From NCBI GenBank assembly GCA_015655535.1, contig JAATEW010000436.1:1-17589 (forward strand): a DNA stretch of 17,589 bases, written 5' to 3'. Source of the DNA: Hyphomicrobiales bacterium. GTDB lineage: Bacteria; Pseudomonadota; Alphaproteobacteria; Rhizobiales; Beijerinckiaceae. Below the pieces are notes generated by a model that searched no databases, was not told the origin of the DNA, and saw only the letters and a list, made by a program, of their open reading frames with translations. A program made the translations under genes and the position numbers. Of the stretch, positions 1 to 7,598 are shown in pieces. The first letter of the stretch is position 1, and every line of letters starts with the position of its first letter.

Positions 1-698
1 CCTGCCGCGCCAATCGGCACGATCTGATCGTCGTCGCCATGCACGACAAAGGTCGGCTTGTCGATCTTCTTCAAGTCTTCCGTATAGTCGACCTCGGAAA
101 ATTCGCGGATGCAATCGAGCTGGCCCTTGAGGCCGCCCAGCATGCCTTGCAGCCAGAAGGATTGGCGGATGCCCTCCGAGATTTTGGCGCCCGGCCTGTT
201 ATAGCCGAAGAAGGGAAGGCTGAGGTCGAGATAGAATTGCGCGCGGTTGTCGAAAGTGCCCTTGCGGATGCCGTCAAAGACTTCGATGGGCAGGCCGCCC
301 GGATTGGCCGCTGTTTTGAGCATCAATGGCGGGACGGAACTGACGAGGACCGCCTTGGCGACGCGGCTCGAACCGTGCCTGCCTATATAATGCGCCACTT
401 CGCCGCCGCCGGTCGAATGGCCGATGAGGACGATGTCCTTCAGGTCGAGCGTGTCGATCACGTTTGCGAGATCGTCCGCGTAAGTGTCCATATTATTGCC
501 GTCCCAGGTCTGGTCGGAGCGGCCATGGCTGCGGCGGTCATGCGCGACGACGCGATAGCCGTGCTGGCCGAGAAAGACCATTTGCGCGTCCCAGGCATCG
601 GCCGAGAGCGGCCAGCCATGGCAAAAGAGGATCGGCTGGCCTTGGCCCCAATCCTTGTAGAAGATTTTGGTGCCGTCCTTTGTGGTGACAAATGCCAT
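1..698 (-). CDS. Alpha/beta-hydrolase, arylesterase / non-haem chloroperoxidase-like (3' end outside window)
   Basis: The 232 visible residues have the alpha/beta-hydrolase layout: a His-Gly-Trp-Pro oxyanion loop near residue 27, the nucleophile elbow GHSTGG with Ser95, and an HGDDDQIVP segment near residue 220 that carries the usual acidic triad residue. The catalytic His is expected in the missing C-terminal part (family members are about 270 aa). Such enzymes are serine esterases that often also show cofactor-free perhydrolase activity; the natural substrate cannot be read from the sequence. The ATG at 698 is chosen because GGAAGGAGAG lies just upstream of it and the protein starts with the usual short strand (MAFVTTKDGT). 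No signal peptide is visible, so it is probably cytoplasmic. It diverges from the ETF-QO gene. The family is certain, the substrate unknown. Confidence 0.9.
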   Translation of the reverse strand, partial: MAFVTTKDGTKIFYKDWGQGQPILFCHGWPLSADAWDAQMVFLGQHGYRVVAHDRRSHGRSDQTWDGNNMDTYADDLANVIDTLDLKDIVLIGHSTGGGEVAHYIGRHGSSRVAKAVLVSSVPPLMLKTAANPGGLPIEVFDGIRKGTFDNRAQFYLDLSLPFFGYNRPGAKISEGIRQSFWLQGMLGGLKGQLDCIREFSEVDYTEDLKKIDKPTFVVHGDDDQIVPIGAA

Positions 699-1002
699 GT
701 CGCTCTCCTTCCATAAGCTGCCGAGCGCCTGCCAAATGGTCCGGCTGCGCTTTGGCCGTCGCCTTAATCGTGGGGCTCGAAGCGCGGCTGTCCATGGGGC
801 GTCTAGGTTAATTCTTGGAAGCCTATATTTTTCAATCGTGCGAGCATGGCCTCGCCGTCCATTTCGCTATCTTTCCCTTGGCTAGCGCTGCACAAAGTCT
901 GACACATGCGGCCAATGGCGCGTGAGGCTGTTTTCTTTGCATCTTTCTATGGTTCGGGCGTCGGGAAGCGATTAAGACACAAGGCCTCAACGGGAGCTTG
1001 TG
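699..1002. other. Intergenic region between divergent hydrolase and ETF-QO genes
   Basis: These 304 bases hold no convincing gene. They must contain the promoters of two divergent genes. The hydrolase ribosome-binding site lies at about 703-712, and GGGAG at 992-996 sits six bases before the ETF-QO ATG. I saw no clear sigma-70 promoter, long palindrome or terminator. The open frames crossing this region are antisense to ETF-QO or very short, and look non-coding. Confidence 0.6.
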
Positions 1003-2682
1003 ATGGCCGAGACGCGTCCGCATCTGCCTGCGCGCGAAAGCATGGATTTCGATATTGTGATCGTGGGTGCGGGCCCCGCTGGCCTTTCCGCCGCGATCCG
1101 TCTGAAGCAGCTTTCGCCCGACATCAGCATCGTCGTCGTCGAAAAGGGCTCCGAGCTTGGCGCCCATATTCTGTCCGGCGCGGTGATCGATCCGATCGGT
1201 CTCGACCGGCTCCTGCCGGATTGGCGCGAGGACAAGGCTTGCCCTTTGAAGACAAAGGTCGTGGACGACCGCTTCTATCTTCTGGGCTCCAGCTGGGGTT
1301 TCCGGCTGCCGAATGTCCTGCTGCCGAAATTGATGGGCAATCACGGCAATTTTATCGGCTCGCTCGGCGATCTCGTACGCTGGCTCGGCGCCCGCGCCGA
1401 GGCGCTCGGCGTCGATATTTATCCGGGCTTCGCGGCGGTCGAAGTGCTTTATGGCGACGATGGCGAGGTGCGCGGCATCGCGACCGGCGACATGGGGATC
1501 GCGCGGGACGGTCACCTCAAAGATAGCTTCGTGCGCGGCATGGAGCTTCGCGGCAAATATACCCTCTTTGCAGAGGGTGCGCGCGGCTCTTTGACGAAAC
1601 AGCTCGTCGCCACATTCGGGCTCGACGAGGGCCGCGAGCCGCAAAAATTCGGTATCGGCCTGAAGGAGCTTTGGCAAATCGATCCGGCGCGGCATAGACC
1701 GGGCCTTGTGCAGCATTCCTTCGGCTGGCCGCTCGATGGCGAGACGGGCGGCGGCTCGTTTCTCTATCATTTCGGCGAGGGCCTCGTATCGGTCGGCTTC
1801 GTCGTGCATTTGAATTACAAGAACCCGACGCTCTCGCCTTTCGACGAATTCCAGCGCTTCAAGACGCATCCTCTGATCGCGCCGGCCTTCGAAGGCGCGA
1901 CGCGTATCTCTTATGGTGCGCGCGCGATCACCGAAGGCGGCTGGCAATCCGTGCCGAACCTGAGTTTTCCGGGCGGTGCCTTGATCGGCTGCGCGGCTGG
2001 CTTCGTCAATGTGCCGCGCATCAAGGGATCGCATAATGCGATCCTCTCCGGCATGCTCGCGGCCGAGCATGTAATTGATGCCTTGAAGGACGGCCGTGCA
2101 AACGACAAGATCAGTGCTTATGAGGAGGCGTGGCGGACATCCGACATCGGCCGCGATCTGTTCAAGGTGCGCAACGCCAAGCCACTCTGGTCGAAATTCG
2201 GCACCTATGCCGGTATTGCGCTCGGCGGGCTGGACATGTGGACGAACCAGCTTTTCGGCTTCTCGCTTTTCGGTACGCTGAAACATGGCGAAGCCGATCA
2301 TGAGTCTTTGACGCCGCTTTCATCCGCGCGGGCTCTGACCTATGGCAAGCCGGACGGCGTCCGCAGCTTCGACAAATTGTCATCGGTTTTTATGTCGAAC
2401 ACCAATCACGAAGAGGACCAGCCGGTCCATCTGCATTTGATGGACCCGTCGATTCCGATCGAGATGAACTTGCCGAATTACGGCGAGCCGGCCAGGCTCT
2501 ATTGTCCGGCGGGCGTTTATGAAGTGCTCTATGGCAATGAAGCTGCGAAGGAAGATCCGCGCTTCGTCATCAATGCGCAGAACTGCGTCCATTGCAAAAC
2601 CTGCGACATCAAAGACCCGGCGCAAAACATCATTTGGCTGCCGCCGGAAGGCGGCGGCGGACCGAACTATCGCGGGATGTGA
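1003..2682 (+). CDS. Electron-transfer flavoprotein:ubiquinone oxidoreductase (ETF-QO)
   Basis: ETF-QO (EC 1.5.5.1) takes electrons from reduced electron-transfer flavoprotein, which is loaded by acyl-CoA and other dehydrogenases, and passes them to ubiquinone at the inner face of the membrane. The 559-aa protein has an N-terminal FAD dinucleotide fold with GAGPAG at residues 22-27, a long substrate/quinone-binding middle part, and a C-terminal ferredoxin-like domain. Cys501 (in YCPAG) and Cys528, Cys531 and Cys534 (CVHCKTC) are placed to bind the single [4Fe-4S] cluster. The end PPEGGGGPNYRGM is typical of the family, and the length fits a full gene. The ATG at 1003 has GGGAG six bases upstream; the GTG at 1000 would be too close to it. 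The gene is followed after 23 bases by a convergent gene with no clear terminator between. Confidence 0.96.
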   Translation: MAETRPHLPARESMDFDIVIVGAGPAGLSAAIRLKQLSPDISIVVVEKGSELGAHILSGAVIDPIGLDRLLPDWREDKACPLKTKVVDDRFYLLGSSWGFRLPNVLLPKLMGNHGNFIGSLGDLVRWLGARAEALGVDIYPGFAAVEVLYGDDGEVRGIATGDMGIARDGHLKDSFVRGMELRGKYTLFAEGARGSLTKQLVATFGLDEGREPQKFGIGLKELWQIDPARHRPGLVQHSFGWPLDGETGGGSFLYHFGEGLVSVGFVVHLNYKNPTLSPFDEFQRFKTHPLIAPAFEGATRISYGARAITEGGWQSVPNLSFPGGALIGCAAGFVNVPRIKGSHNAILSGMLAAEHVIDALKDGRANDKISAYEEAWRTSDIGRDLFKVRNAKPLWSKFGTYAGIALGGLDMWTNQLFGFSLFGTLKHGEADHESLTPLSSARALTYGKPDGVRSFDKLSSVFMSNTNHEEDQPVHLHLMDPSIPIEMNLPNYGEPARLYCPAGVYEVLYGNEAAKEDPRFVINAQNCVHCKTCDIKDPAQNIIWLPPEGGGGPNYRGM

Positions 2683-2705
2683 GGCTTCATGCGTGGGCGC
2701 AGGCC

Positions 2706-4232
2706 TCATCGATCCTGTGCGGCGCTTGCATTCGATCCGCCCACTTGCTCGTCCAGATAGAGCTTCAATCGCCAGAGGCGGAAACTCCACGCACGCCAAT
2801 TGCCCATGCTTTCGAGTTGCGCGTCGACAAGGTGTTGACGGATGGCTTCGACGTCTCCTGAATGCCACGTCTGCTCCGGAATCTGCTGACGATAGGCATC
2901 CAGAGCGGGAATGACACCGGGCCCAAGAGTGGCGAGATAGGCTTGATCCAAGGCCGCACCTTTGCCCGTGATCTCGCGGCAATGAGCGACATTATAGGCC
3001 GCGATCAGACGAGGAGCATCGACAAAGCTGCAAGCGTAGAGCGTCACCATGGACATATAGAGCATGGTCGAGACGAGCCATGAGTTGGAGCGATAGAGGA
3101 CGATACGCACAATGATGGCGACCAGACCTATCGCAACCAGGAACATCCAGACGAAGGCCGCGGCGCGCCAGCAGGTGAGGGAATAGGCCTCGACATAGAG
3201 GTTGAGGCGTAATGCCGACGACAGCACGAGCAATATGTTCTGGGCGATCCACAGATAGACGAGGCCCCGGGTCCAAGGCGATCGCTCGGCGGTGCTTCCC
3301 GGCCGCATCGCAGCGATCACGAAACCGCCTGCAAGCAAAGCCGTGATGATCAGAAGATAGGCGCCGCGATGCGCATAAGCCGCATAGGTCATTCCCTCAG
3401 GAAGAGCCACGCCGACCCAGAGATAGGCAACGTCACTGATCGTTTGGATTGCGAAAAGAATATTGCACAGAAGAACGGTGCGCAGAATCGCGGCTTGTCC
3501 AAAGACAAGGTCGGCGCCTGGAATGCTTTCGCTTAAGCGCTGGCTGGCGGGTCTTTCGGGACCGGCGGTTATGATTGGTTTTAGAAAGACGAAAGGCCAT
3601 ATGGCCACAAGGATGAGCAGCCAGAACGCCAATCGCGGCAAGCTGATAAGCGATAGGATGGACCATAGATCGATGCGCGAAAACCAATCTCCGATCAGCG
3701 GATTGGCGGATGCAAAAAGCGCCGTGAAGACGCCGGTCACGACGAGCGGTACGGCCCAGACGGCAAGTTTACCTATGCGCTGCGTCTTTTGCCCGCTATG
3801 CGAGATGATCTTGATCGCACGCGCCACATCTTCGAAATATCGCAACGGTCCGGATAGGAGCAATCGCCCGCACGCGATGAGTTTTGCGCTCATCTGGCTT
3901 GGAAGCGCAGTTGTGACCGCAATGGTGAAATAGGCGATACCCATCGCGCCGATTAAGCCCGAGAGAAAACCGAAACTCTCGACGAGCGGCGCCAACGCAA
4001 TGAATAAAATGAAAACATGAATCGCAAGGCCTCGGCGGAAGCCCTGGTGTGATGCGCCGGCTATGACGGCGGCGGCGAGAACGAGGACGAATAGAGCGAA
4101 TGATATGCCGACAGACTGCTCGTAGAAGAGCCAATCCGCAAGGACGATGAGTCCGGCAAGAATCATGAGCCTCTTCGGAAAGCCGTTGCCGGTCGATGTT
4201 TCAATTCCTGCGTCGCTGATGAAACTGGCCAT
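2706..4232 (-). CDS. Multi-pass membrane protein, DUF4173/DUF4153-like
   Basis: This 508-aa protein is dominated by hydrophobic segments, about 11-13 likely membrane spans between residues 20 and 400, followed by a C-terminal soluble tail of roughly 90 residues. Stretches such as YLWIAQNILLVLSSALRLNLY and YSLTCWRAAAFVWM recall the DUF4173 family, membrane proteins of unknown function. Its ATG at 4232 lies 50 bases behind the stop of the uppS-like gene on the same strand with no terminator visible between, so it is probably the last gene of the 6009-to-2706 cassette. No enzyme motif is recognisable. Context suggests a role at the inner membrane, possibly related to the prenyl-lipid product of its neighbour, but that is inference. 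DUF4153 is an alternative family label. Confidence 0.82.
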   Translation of the reverse strand: MASFISDAGIETSTGNGFPKRLMILAGLIVLADWLFYEQSVGISFALFVLVLAAAVIAGASHQGFRRGLAIHVFILFIALAPLVESFGFLSGLIGAMGIAYFTIAVTTALPSQMSAKLIACGRLLLSGPLRYFEDVARAIKIISHSGQKTQRIGKLAVWAVPLVVTGVFTALFASANPLIGDWFSRIDLWSILSLISLPRLAFWLLILVAIWPFVFLKPIITAGPERPASQRLSESIPGADLVFGQAAILRTVLLCNILFAIQTISDVAYLWVGVALPEGMTYAAYAHRGAYLLIITALLAGGFVIAAMRPGSTAERSPWTRGLVYLWIAQNILLVLSSALRLNLYVEAYSLTCWRAAAFVWMFLVAIGLVAIIVRIVLYRSNSWLVSTMLYMSMVTLYACSFVDAPRLIAAYNVAHCREITGKGAALDQAYLATLGPGVIPALDAYRQQIPEQTWHSGDVEAIRQHLVDAQLESMGNWRAWSFRLWRLKLYLDEQVGGSNASAAQDR

Positions 4233-4282
4233 GTTGCTTCAACCATGATTGCTGTTCAAAAAGGATTGCTGGCGTGCGGTTG

Positions 4283-5002
4283 TTAAGCGACGCTTGCAAG
4301 GCCGCCATAGCGCCGTTCGCGCCGGTGAAATTCGGCAAGGGCCGTGCGGAAATCATCGGGCCCGAAGTCCGGCCACATCTTGTCGGTGAACCAGAGCTCG
4401 GCGTAAGCGCTTTCCCAGAGCAGAAAATCCGACAGCCTTTTCTCGCCGCCCGAGCGGATCATGAGATCGACATCGGTTGCCTCGGCGATACCGGCTGTGG
4501 CCGAAACTAGGTGGCCGAACTGATCTTGAGAGGGAAGCGCATCACCGGCCAAGGCCGCGGCGGCGCGAATAATGGCGTCGCGGGACGAATAATCGAGCGC
4601 GATTCGCAAATGAAGGGAGCACCCTTTCGCGGTCGATCGCTCGGTCGTCTCGATCTCATCAACGAGCCCAGCGGGCAACCTGTCGCGCCGGCCGATCACG
4701 CTCAGGCGCACGCCGCGCTCGATGAGACTTTGCCGCTCCTGATGCAGATAGGTCCTTGCCAAGGACATGAGCAGCTTGACCTCCTCGGCGGGGCGCCGCC
4801 AATTGTCGGAGGAAAAAGCAAAGAGCGTTAGCGTTCTCACGCCGAGGGCGGGCGCAACCTCGATGATGCGGCGCGCGCTTTTCAGCCCGGCGCGGTGACC
4901 TGCCGTGCGGGGGAGGCCCTTGCGCGTTGCCCAGCGCCCATTGCCGTCCATGATCAGCGCGACGTGCAGAGCTTTACGTTCATTTAAAGTACTTTGTATC
5001 AC
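4283..5002 (-). CDS. UppS-like cis-prenyltransferase (undecaprenyl diphosphate synthase paralogue)
   Basis: The family condenses isopentenyl diphosphate onto farnesyl diphosphate to make long cis-polyprenyl diphosphates, the lipid carriers of cell-wall and polysaccharide synthesis. Present are the phosphate-binding MDGNGRW (catalytic Asp19), FAFSSDNWRRP (61-71), and the pyrophosphate-binding C-terminal block with Arg183, Arg189, Ser191 and Glu202, so it should be active. It differs from standard UppS at residues 137-141, where NYGGR is replaced by DYSSR, and at 239 aa it is rather short. A housekeeping uppS is expected elsewhere, beside cdsA and frr. The only usable start is GTG 5002 with GGGGA six bases upstream; no other start precedes MDGNGRW in frame. 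This start lies inside a palindrome. It follows the winged-helix regulator after 25 bases and is probably co-transcribed with it. Product chain length is unknown. Confidence 0.9.
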   Translation of the reverse strand: MIQSTLNERKALHVALIMDGNGRWATRKGLPRTAGHRAGLKSARRIIEVAPALGVRTLTLFAFSSDNWRRPAEEVKLLMSLARTYLHQERQSLIERGVRLSVIGRRDRLPAGLVDEIETTERSTAKGCSLHLRIALDYSSRDAIIRAAAALAGDALPSQDQFGHLVSATAGIAEATDVDLMIRSGGEKRLSDFLLWESAYAELWFTDKMWPDFGPDDFRTALAEFHRRERRYGGLASVA

Positions 5003-5007
5003 AAAGT
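4989..5007. promoter_or_regulatory. Probable operator palindrome at the uppS-like start codon
   Basis: The sequence GTACTTTGTATCACAAAGT contains perfect 7-base arms, ACTTTGT and ACAAAGT, around a 3-base spacer (4991-5007). It matches the site at 6024-6042 in 16 of 19 positions when that site is read on the minus strand. It covers the GTG start codon of the uppS-like gene and abuts its ribosome-binding site. It is probably bound by the winged-helix regulator encoded next door. In the mRNA the same arms could form a weak hairpin over the start codon. Confidence 0.65.
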
Positions 5008-5027
5008 TTCCCCATAAATAAAAAAGT

Positions 5028-5408
5028 TCAGGCGGGTTTCAAATTCCGCCGGATTTTCTCAGGCGTTTCCTTTGTTGCACCCGCGGCGGCATCGTGGACG
5101 ACCTGTTCAAGCACTCTTAGATATTCGATATATCGCTTGCGTCCGTTGGACGTGATCCGGCACGTCGTCTGCGGGCGATTATGCTCGAAGCTCTTCACGA
5201 TCTCGACGAAATCCGCCTCTTGCAGGATCTGCAAATGGCGGCTGAGGTTCCCGTCGGTTAGGCCGCAGAGGTCCTTGAGCGTGCCGAAGAGGAGGCCTTT
5301 CGGATGTGCGACCAGGGACGTGAGGACGCTGAGGCGCGCCTTCTCGTGAATGATCCGGTCGAGGCCCTCATAAGCAAACCGGCCGCTCTCAGGCTTATCC
5401 TTGCTCAT
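5028..5408 (-). CDS. Winged-helix transcriptional regulator (MarR/ArsR-like, HTH_34 type)
   Basis: The 126-aa protein is a compact winged-helix domain. A first helix (RLSVLTSLVAHP, about 25-36) is followed by the helix-turn-helix with recognition helix around LTDGNLSRHLQILQEADFV (50-68), then a wing with RPQTTCRIT, and a dimerisation helix near 92-108. This resembles the small winged-helix family PF13601, whose members are commonly encoded beside a membrane protein. The ATG at 5408 has GGAGGG about four bases upstream; a longer reading frame exists but lies inside the neighbouring gene. It overlaps the upstream membrane-protein gene by 14 bases, which suggests translational coupling. Two copies of one palindrome, before the operon and at the uppS-like start, are the likely binding sites, giving autoregulation. 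The signal sensed is unknown; no metal or ligand motif is obvious. Confidence 0.88.
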   Translation of the reverse strand: MSKDKPESGRFAYEGLDRIIHEKARLSVLTSLVAHPKGLLFGTLKDLCGLTDGNLSRHLQILQEADFVEIVKSFEHNRPQTTCRITSNGRKRYIEYLRVLEQVVHDAAAGATKETPEKIRRNLKPA

Positions 5409-6009
5409 CTTGCCCTCCGGTCCATTGCAGGATGATGGCCGCGAGCAATTGGCCGAGCCCGAAAGGCACAGCCATCGCCAAGGGGGAGAAAGCATAGTGG
5501 CCTTGCGCCATCGCCAATGAGGCCAGGCCCGTCGCCATGTACCAGCCCGCGACCGCGATCATCGGACGCGGTAGCGACCGGCAGGATGCGAACATGCCGA
5601 GGCTCAATATGATCTGCCATATCCCCGGCAGCATCCACGCCGTTTCCGGCGCATAGCGCAGAAGAACCAAGGTGAGCAGCACGCCCGCGGATGCGGCCGG
5701 CAGGAATTGCTCGACCGCTTGCAATATCATGTCGTCGGCGAGCCCGGAATGGATGCGGCGTGACCGCGTGACCGCTTCGATGCCGACGAGGATAGCGGCA
5801 AGACCGGCCGTCGCGACCCATAGCGCAAGATATCCAAGAAGGTTTTCTTCGGGAGCGGGCACCAAGGCCACTTGAAGCACCGCTGCGACGGCCGCAAGGA
5901 GCGCGGTTGAGGCGAGACTCGCCGGTCCAAAGCCGCGAAACTCCGTGCCGCGCGCCAATTGGCTCCGTATCGCGGCGATGTCGATCAGGGCCCTGTTCAA
6001 ATCCGGCAT
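5395..6009 (-). CDS. Membrane protein of unknown function, partner of the winged-helix regulator
   Basis: The 204-aa protein starts with a soluble helix of about 30 residues (LIDIAAIRSQLARGTEFRGF) and then has about six hydrophobic segments between residues 30 and 195, so it is an inner-membrane protein. I do not recognise a named family. The ATG at 6009 is preferred over an upstream one at 6162, because the extra 51 residues are Arg-rich and non-conserved in character, and because the operator palindrome at 6024-6042 would otherwise lie inside the gene. The ribosome-binding site is weak (GGATC). The stop overlaps the regulator start by 14 bases. Tight coupling to a regulator suggests the pair acts together, for example the membrane protein sequestering or informing the regulator; this is inference. 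Confidence 0.78.
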   Translation of the reverse strand: MPDLNRALIDIAAIRSQLARGTEFRGFGPASLASTALLAAVAAVLQVALVPAPEENLLGYLALWVATAGLAAILVGIEAVTRSRRIHSGLADDMILQAVEQFLPAASAGVLLTLVLLRYAPETAWMLPGIWQIILSLGMFASCRSLPRPMIAVAGWYMATGLASLAMAQGHYAFSPLAMAVPFGLGQLLAAIILQWTGGQDEQG

Positions 6010-6023
6010 GACAAGATCCGATT

Positions 6024-6042
6024 GCTTTGCAATACAAAGTAC
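6024..6042. promoter_or_regulatory. Probable operator palindrome in front of the membrane protein / regulator / uppS-like operon
   Basis: On the minus strand the site reads GTACTTTGTATTGCAAAGC, with CTTTG and CAAAG arms. It lies 15 bases upstream of the ATG at 6009, where it would overlap the promoter -10 region or transcription start. It matches the site at 4989-5007 in 16 of 19 positions. Two such sites within one operon that encodes a winged-helix regulator make autoregulation the simplest reading. The divergent gene at 6154 could also be affected. Confidence 0.65.
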
Positions 6043-6153
6043 ACTAAATCGCAGGGATCGCAAGCCGCGTTTTCGCGGAAGGCTGAACCACCGCGCCGCG
6101 CGAGTCCGCCTGTGCTCTTTGATCCTGTACCGCGCGCGCCCGTTCCGATCCGC

Positions 6154-6540
6154 ATGAACCAAAGGCTAGCCTATGCCATCGTGATCGCCTGCGTCGTACT
6201 CGCGGGTTTGACCTGCCGATATGCGGGAACGGGGATTCCCTGGATGTTCGTGAAATATGGCGGCTCGATCCTGTGGGGCGCGATGGTTTATTTTATTGTC
6301 GGTTTTCTCGTGCCCGAAGCTGCGTTTTCGAGGAAAGCGGTGGGAGCCGCTATCATCGCGGCGCTTGTCGAGTTGTTTCGGCTCTATCATACCCCTTGGC
6401 TCGACGTATTTCGCGTGACGCTGCCGGGTCAGCTCCTGCTTGGCCGCCATTTCTCGCTTTGGGATATTTTGGCCTATTGGACGGGGATTGCTTTGGCTGT
6501 CCTTGGCGACAAGGCTGCGCGCATCCGTCGGTCAGCGTAA
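6154..6540 (+). CDS. DUF2809-like small membrane protein
   Basis: The 128-aa protein has about four hydrophobic segments starting at residue 6 and ends with a short basic tail (ARIRRSA). The central motif AALVELFRLYHTPWLDVFR and the later GRHFSLWDILAYWTGI are characteristic of DUF2809 proteins, small integral membrane proteins of unknown function. The ATG at 6154 is chosen because it gives the usual family length and begins directly before the first membrane span; upstream in-frame sequence is Pro/Arg-rich and crosses the operator of the divergent operon. No strong ribosome-binding site is visible. Its stop lies two bases from the stop of the convergent sua5 gene. Confidence 0.8.
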   Translation: MNQRLAYAIVIACVVLAGLTCRYAGTGIPWMFVKYGGSILWGAMVYFIVGFLVPEAAFSRKAVGAAIIAALVELFRLYHTPWLDVFRVTLPGQLLLGRHFSLWDILAYWTGIALAVLGDKAARIRRSA

Positions 6541-6542
6541 AC

Positions 6543-7505
6543 TTACCGCGGCGCGGCGGCGCGCGCGAGCCGGTCGTTGATCGCTTCGCCCAATCCGTGA
6601 TGCGGGATGGGTGCGACGGCGATGGCCGGTTTTCCCGCGTCATCGAGCCGGTGCAGATAATCGAAAAGATGCGCGGCGGCCTCGATGAGATCGCCGCGCG
6701 GCGAAAGGTCGAGCACATCCGGGCCTGACGCGAAGGTGCCGCCGAAATCGAGGCCGCTTTCATCTTCGGCTCGCGTTGTCGCGTTGAGACGCAATTGCGC
6801 GCGCGGCGCATAATGCGACGCCATCATGCCCGGCGCAGTGGGCGTCGCGGATGGCGCCGCCTCTTTCAAGGGCCGCCCTAAGATGGCTTCGATGTCTTCG
6901 CGCGGCACCCCGCCCGGCCGCAGCAGGCGCGGCACCTCGTCGAGGCAGGCGACGATGGTCGATTCGAGTCCGACTTTTGTCGGGCCGCCATCGAGAATCA
7001 TGTCGATTGTTCCGTTCAAATCCGTGAAAACATGCGCCGCCGTCACGGGGCTGATATGGCCCGATCGATTGGCGGAGGGCGCGGCGAGCGGATGCCCCAC
7101 GGCTGCGATGAGCGCTTGCGCAATAGGATGATCGGGAATGCGCAAGGCGACGCTGCCCAGGCCCGCGCGAGCCAGGCCGCAAACCGTCGCGTGCGTGGCC
7201 AAAGGCAGGACCAGAGTGAGCGGCCCAGGCCAGAAAGCGGCGGCAAGCGCCTCGGCCTCTCTTGAAAAGCGGCCTTGCACTTGCGCCGCCTCGCGGCTTT
7301 CAACATGCGCGATGAGCGGATTGAAGGACGGCCGGCCCTTGGCCGCATAGATGCGCGCAACGGCTTCGGCCGAGGTCGCATCCGCGCCCAGGCCATAGAC
7401 GGTTTCGGTCGGAAAGGCGACGGTGCCGCCGCTCAGCAAGACGCGCGCGGCCTCGGCAAGCGCGGTGTTTCTGTTCTGGTCGTCGAGCGTGATGACTAAA
7501 GTCAT
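6543..7505 (-). CDS. L-threonylcarbamoyladenylate synthase, Sua5 type
   Basis: Sua5/TsaC (EC 2.7.7.87) makes threonylcarbamoyl-AMP from threonine, bicarbonate and ATP, the first step of t6A synthesis at position 37 of ANN-decoding tRNAs. The 320-aa protein has the YrdC fold with PTETVYGLGADA (32-43), KGRPSFNPL (56-64), APSANRSG (142-149) and the ST pair at 182-183. After a linker it has the C-terminal Sua5 domain, whose linker motif PGMMASHYAP (about 225-234) folds over the active site. The length distinguishes it from the short TsaC form of about 190 aa. The start at 7505 gives the typical N-terminus; no strong ribosome-binding site is seen. It diverges from the acyl-CoA dehydrogenase remnant. 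Confidence 0.94.
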   Translation of the reverse strand: MTLVITLDDQNRNTALAEAARVLLSGGTVAFPTETVYGLGADATSAEAVARIYAAKGRPSFNPLIAHVESREAAQVQGRFSREAEALAAAFWPGPLTLVLPLATHATVCGLARAGLGSVALRIPDHPIAQALIAAVGHPLAAPSANRSGHISPVTAAHVFTDLNGTIDMILDGGPTKVGLESTIVACLDEVPRLLRPGGVPREDIEAILGRPLKEAAPSATPTAPGMMASHYAPRAQLRLNATTRAEDESGLDFGGTFASGPDVLDLSPRGDLIEAAAHLFDYLHRLDDAGKPAIAVAPIPHHGLGEAINDRLARAAAPR

Positions 7506-7598
7506 GGACTAAAAACATGCCTTGATGGACGCAGATCGTTACGCCGCTGTATGCTGTTCTAGCTCCGAACGAGTCAAAGCAGAAGGGAGAGCGAATCG

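Noticed and set aside
832..2301. 489-codon open frame on the minus strand opposite ETF-QO
   Set aside because: It mirrors a certain gene, is rich in Arg, Ala, Glu and His as expected for antisense of GC-rich coding sequence, and shows no known motif.
5003..5045. TTGAAA ... TATTTA-like promoter directly before the uppS-like gene
   Set aside because: The -10 match is poor, and the transcript would start at the ribosome-binding site, leaving no leader.
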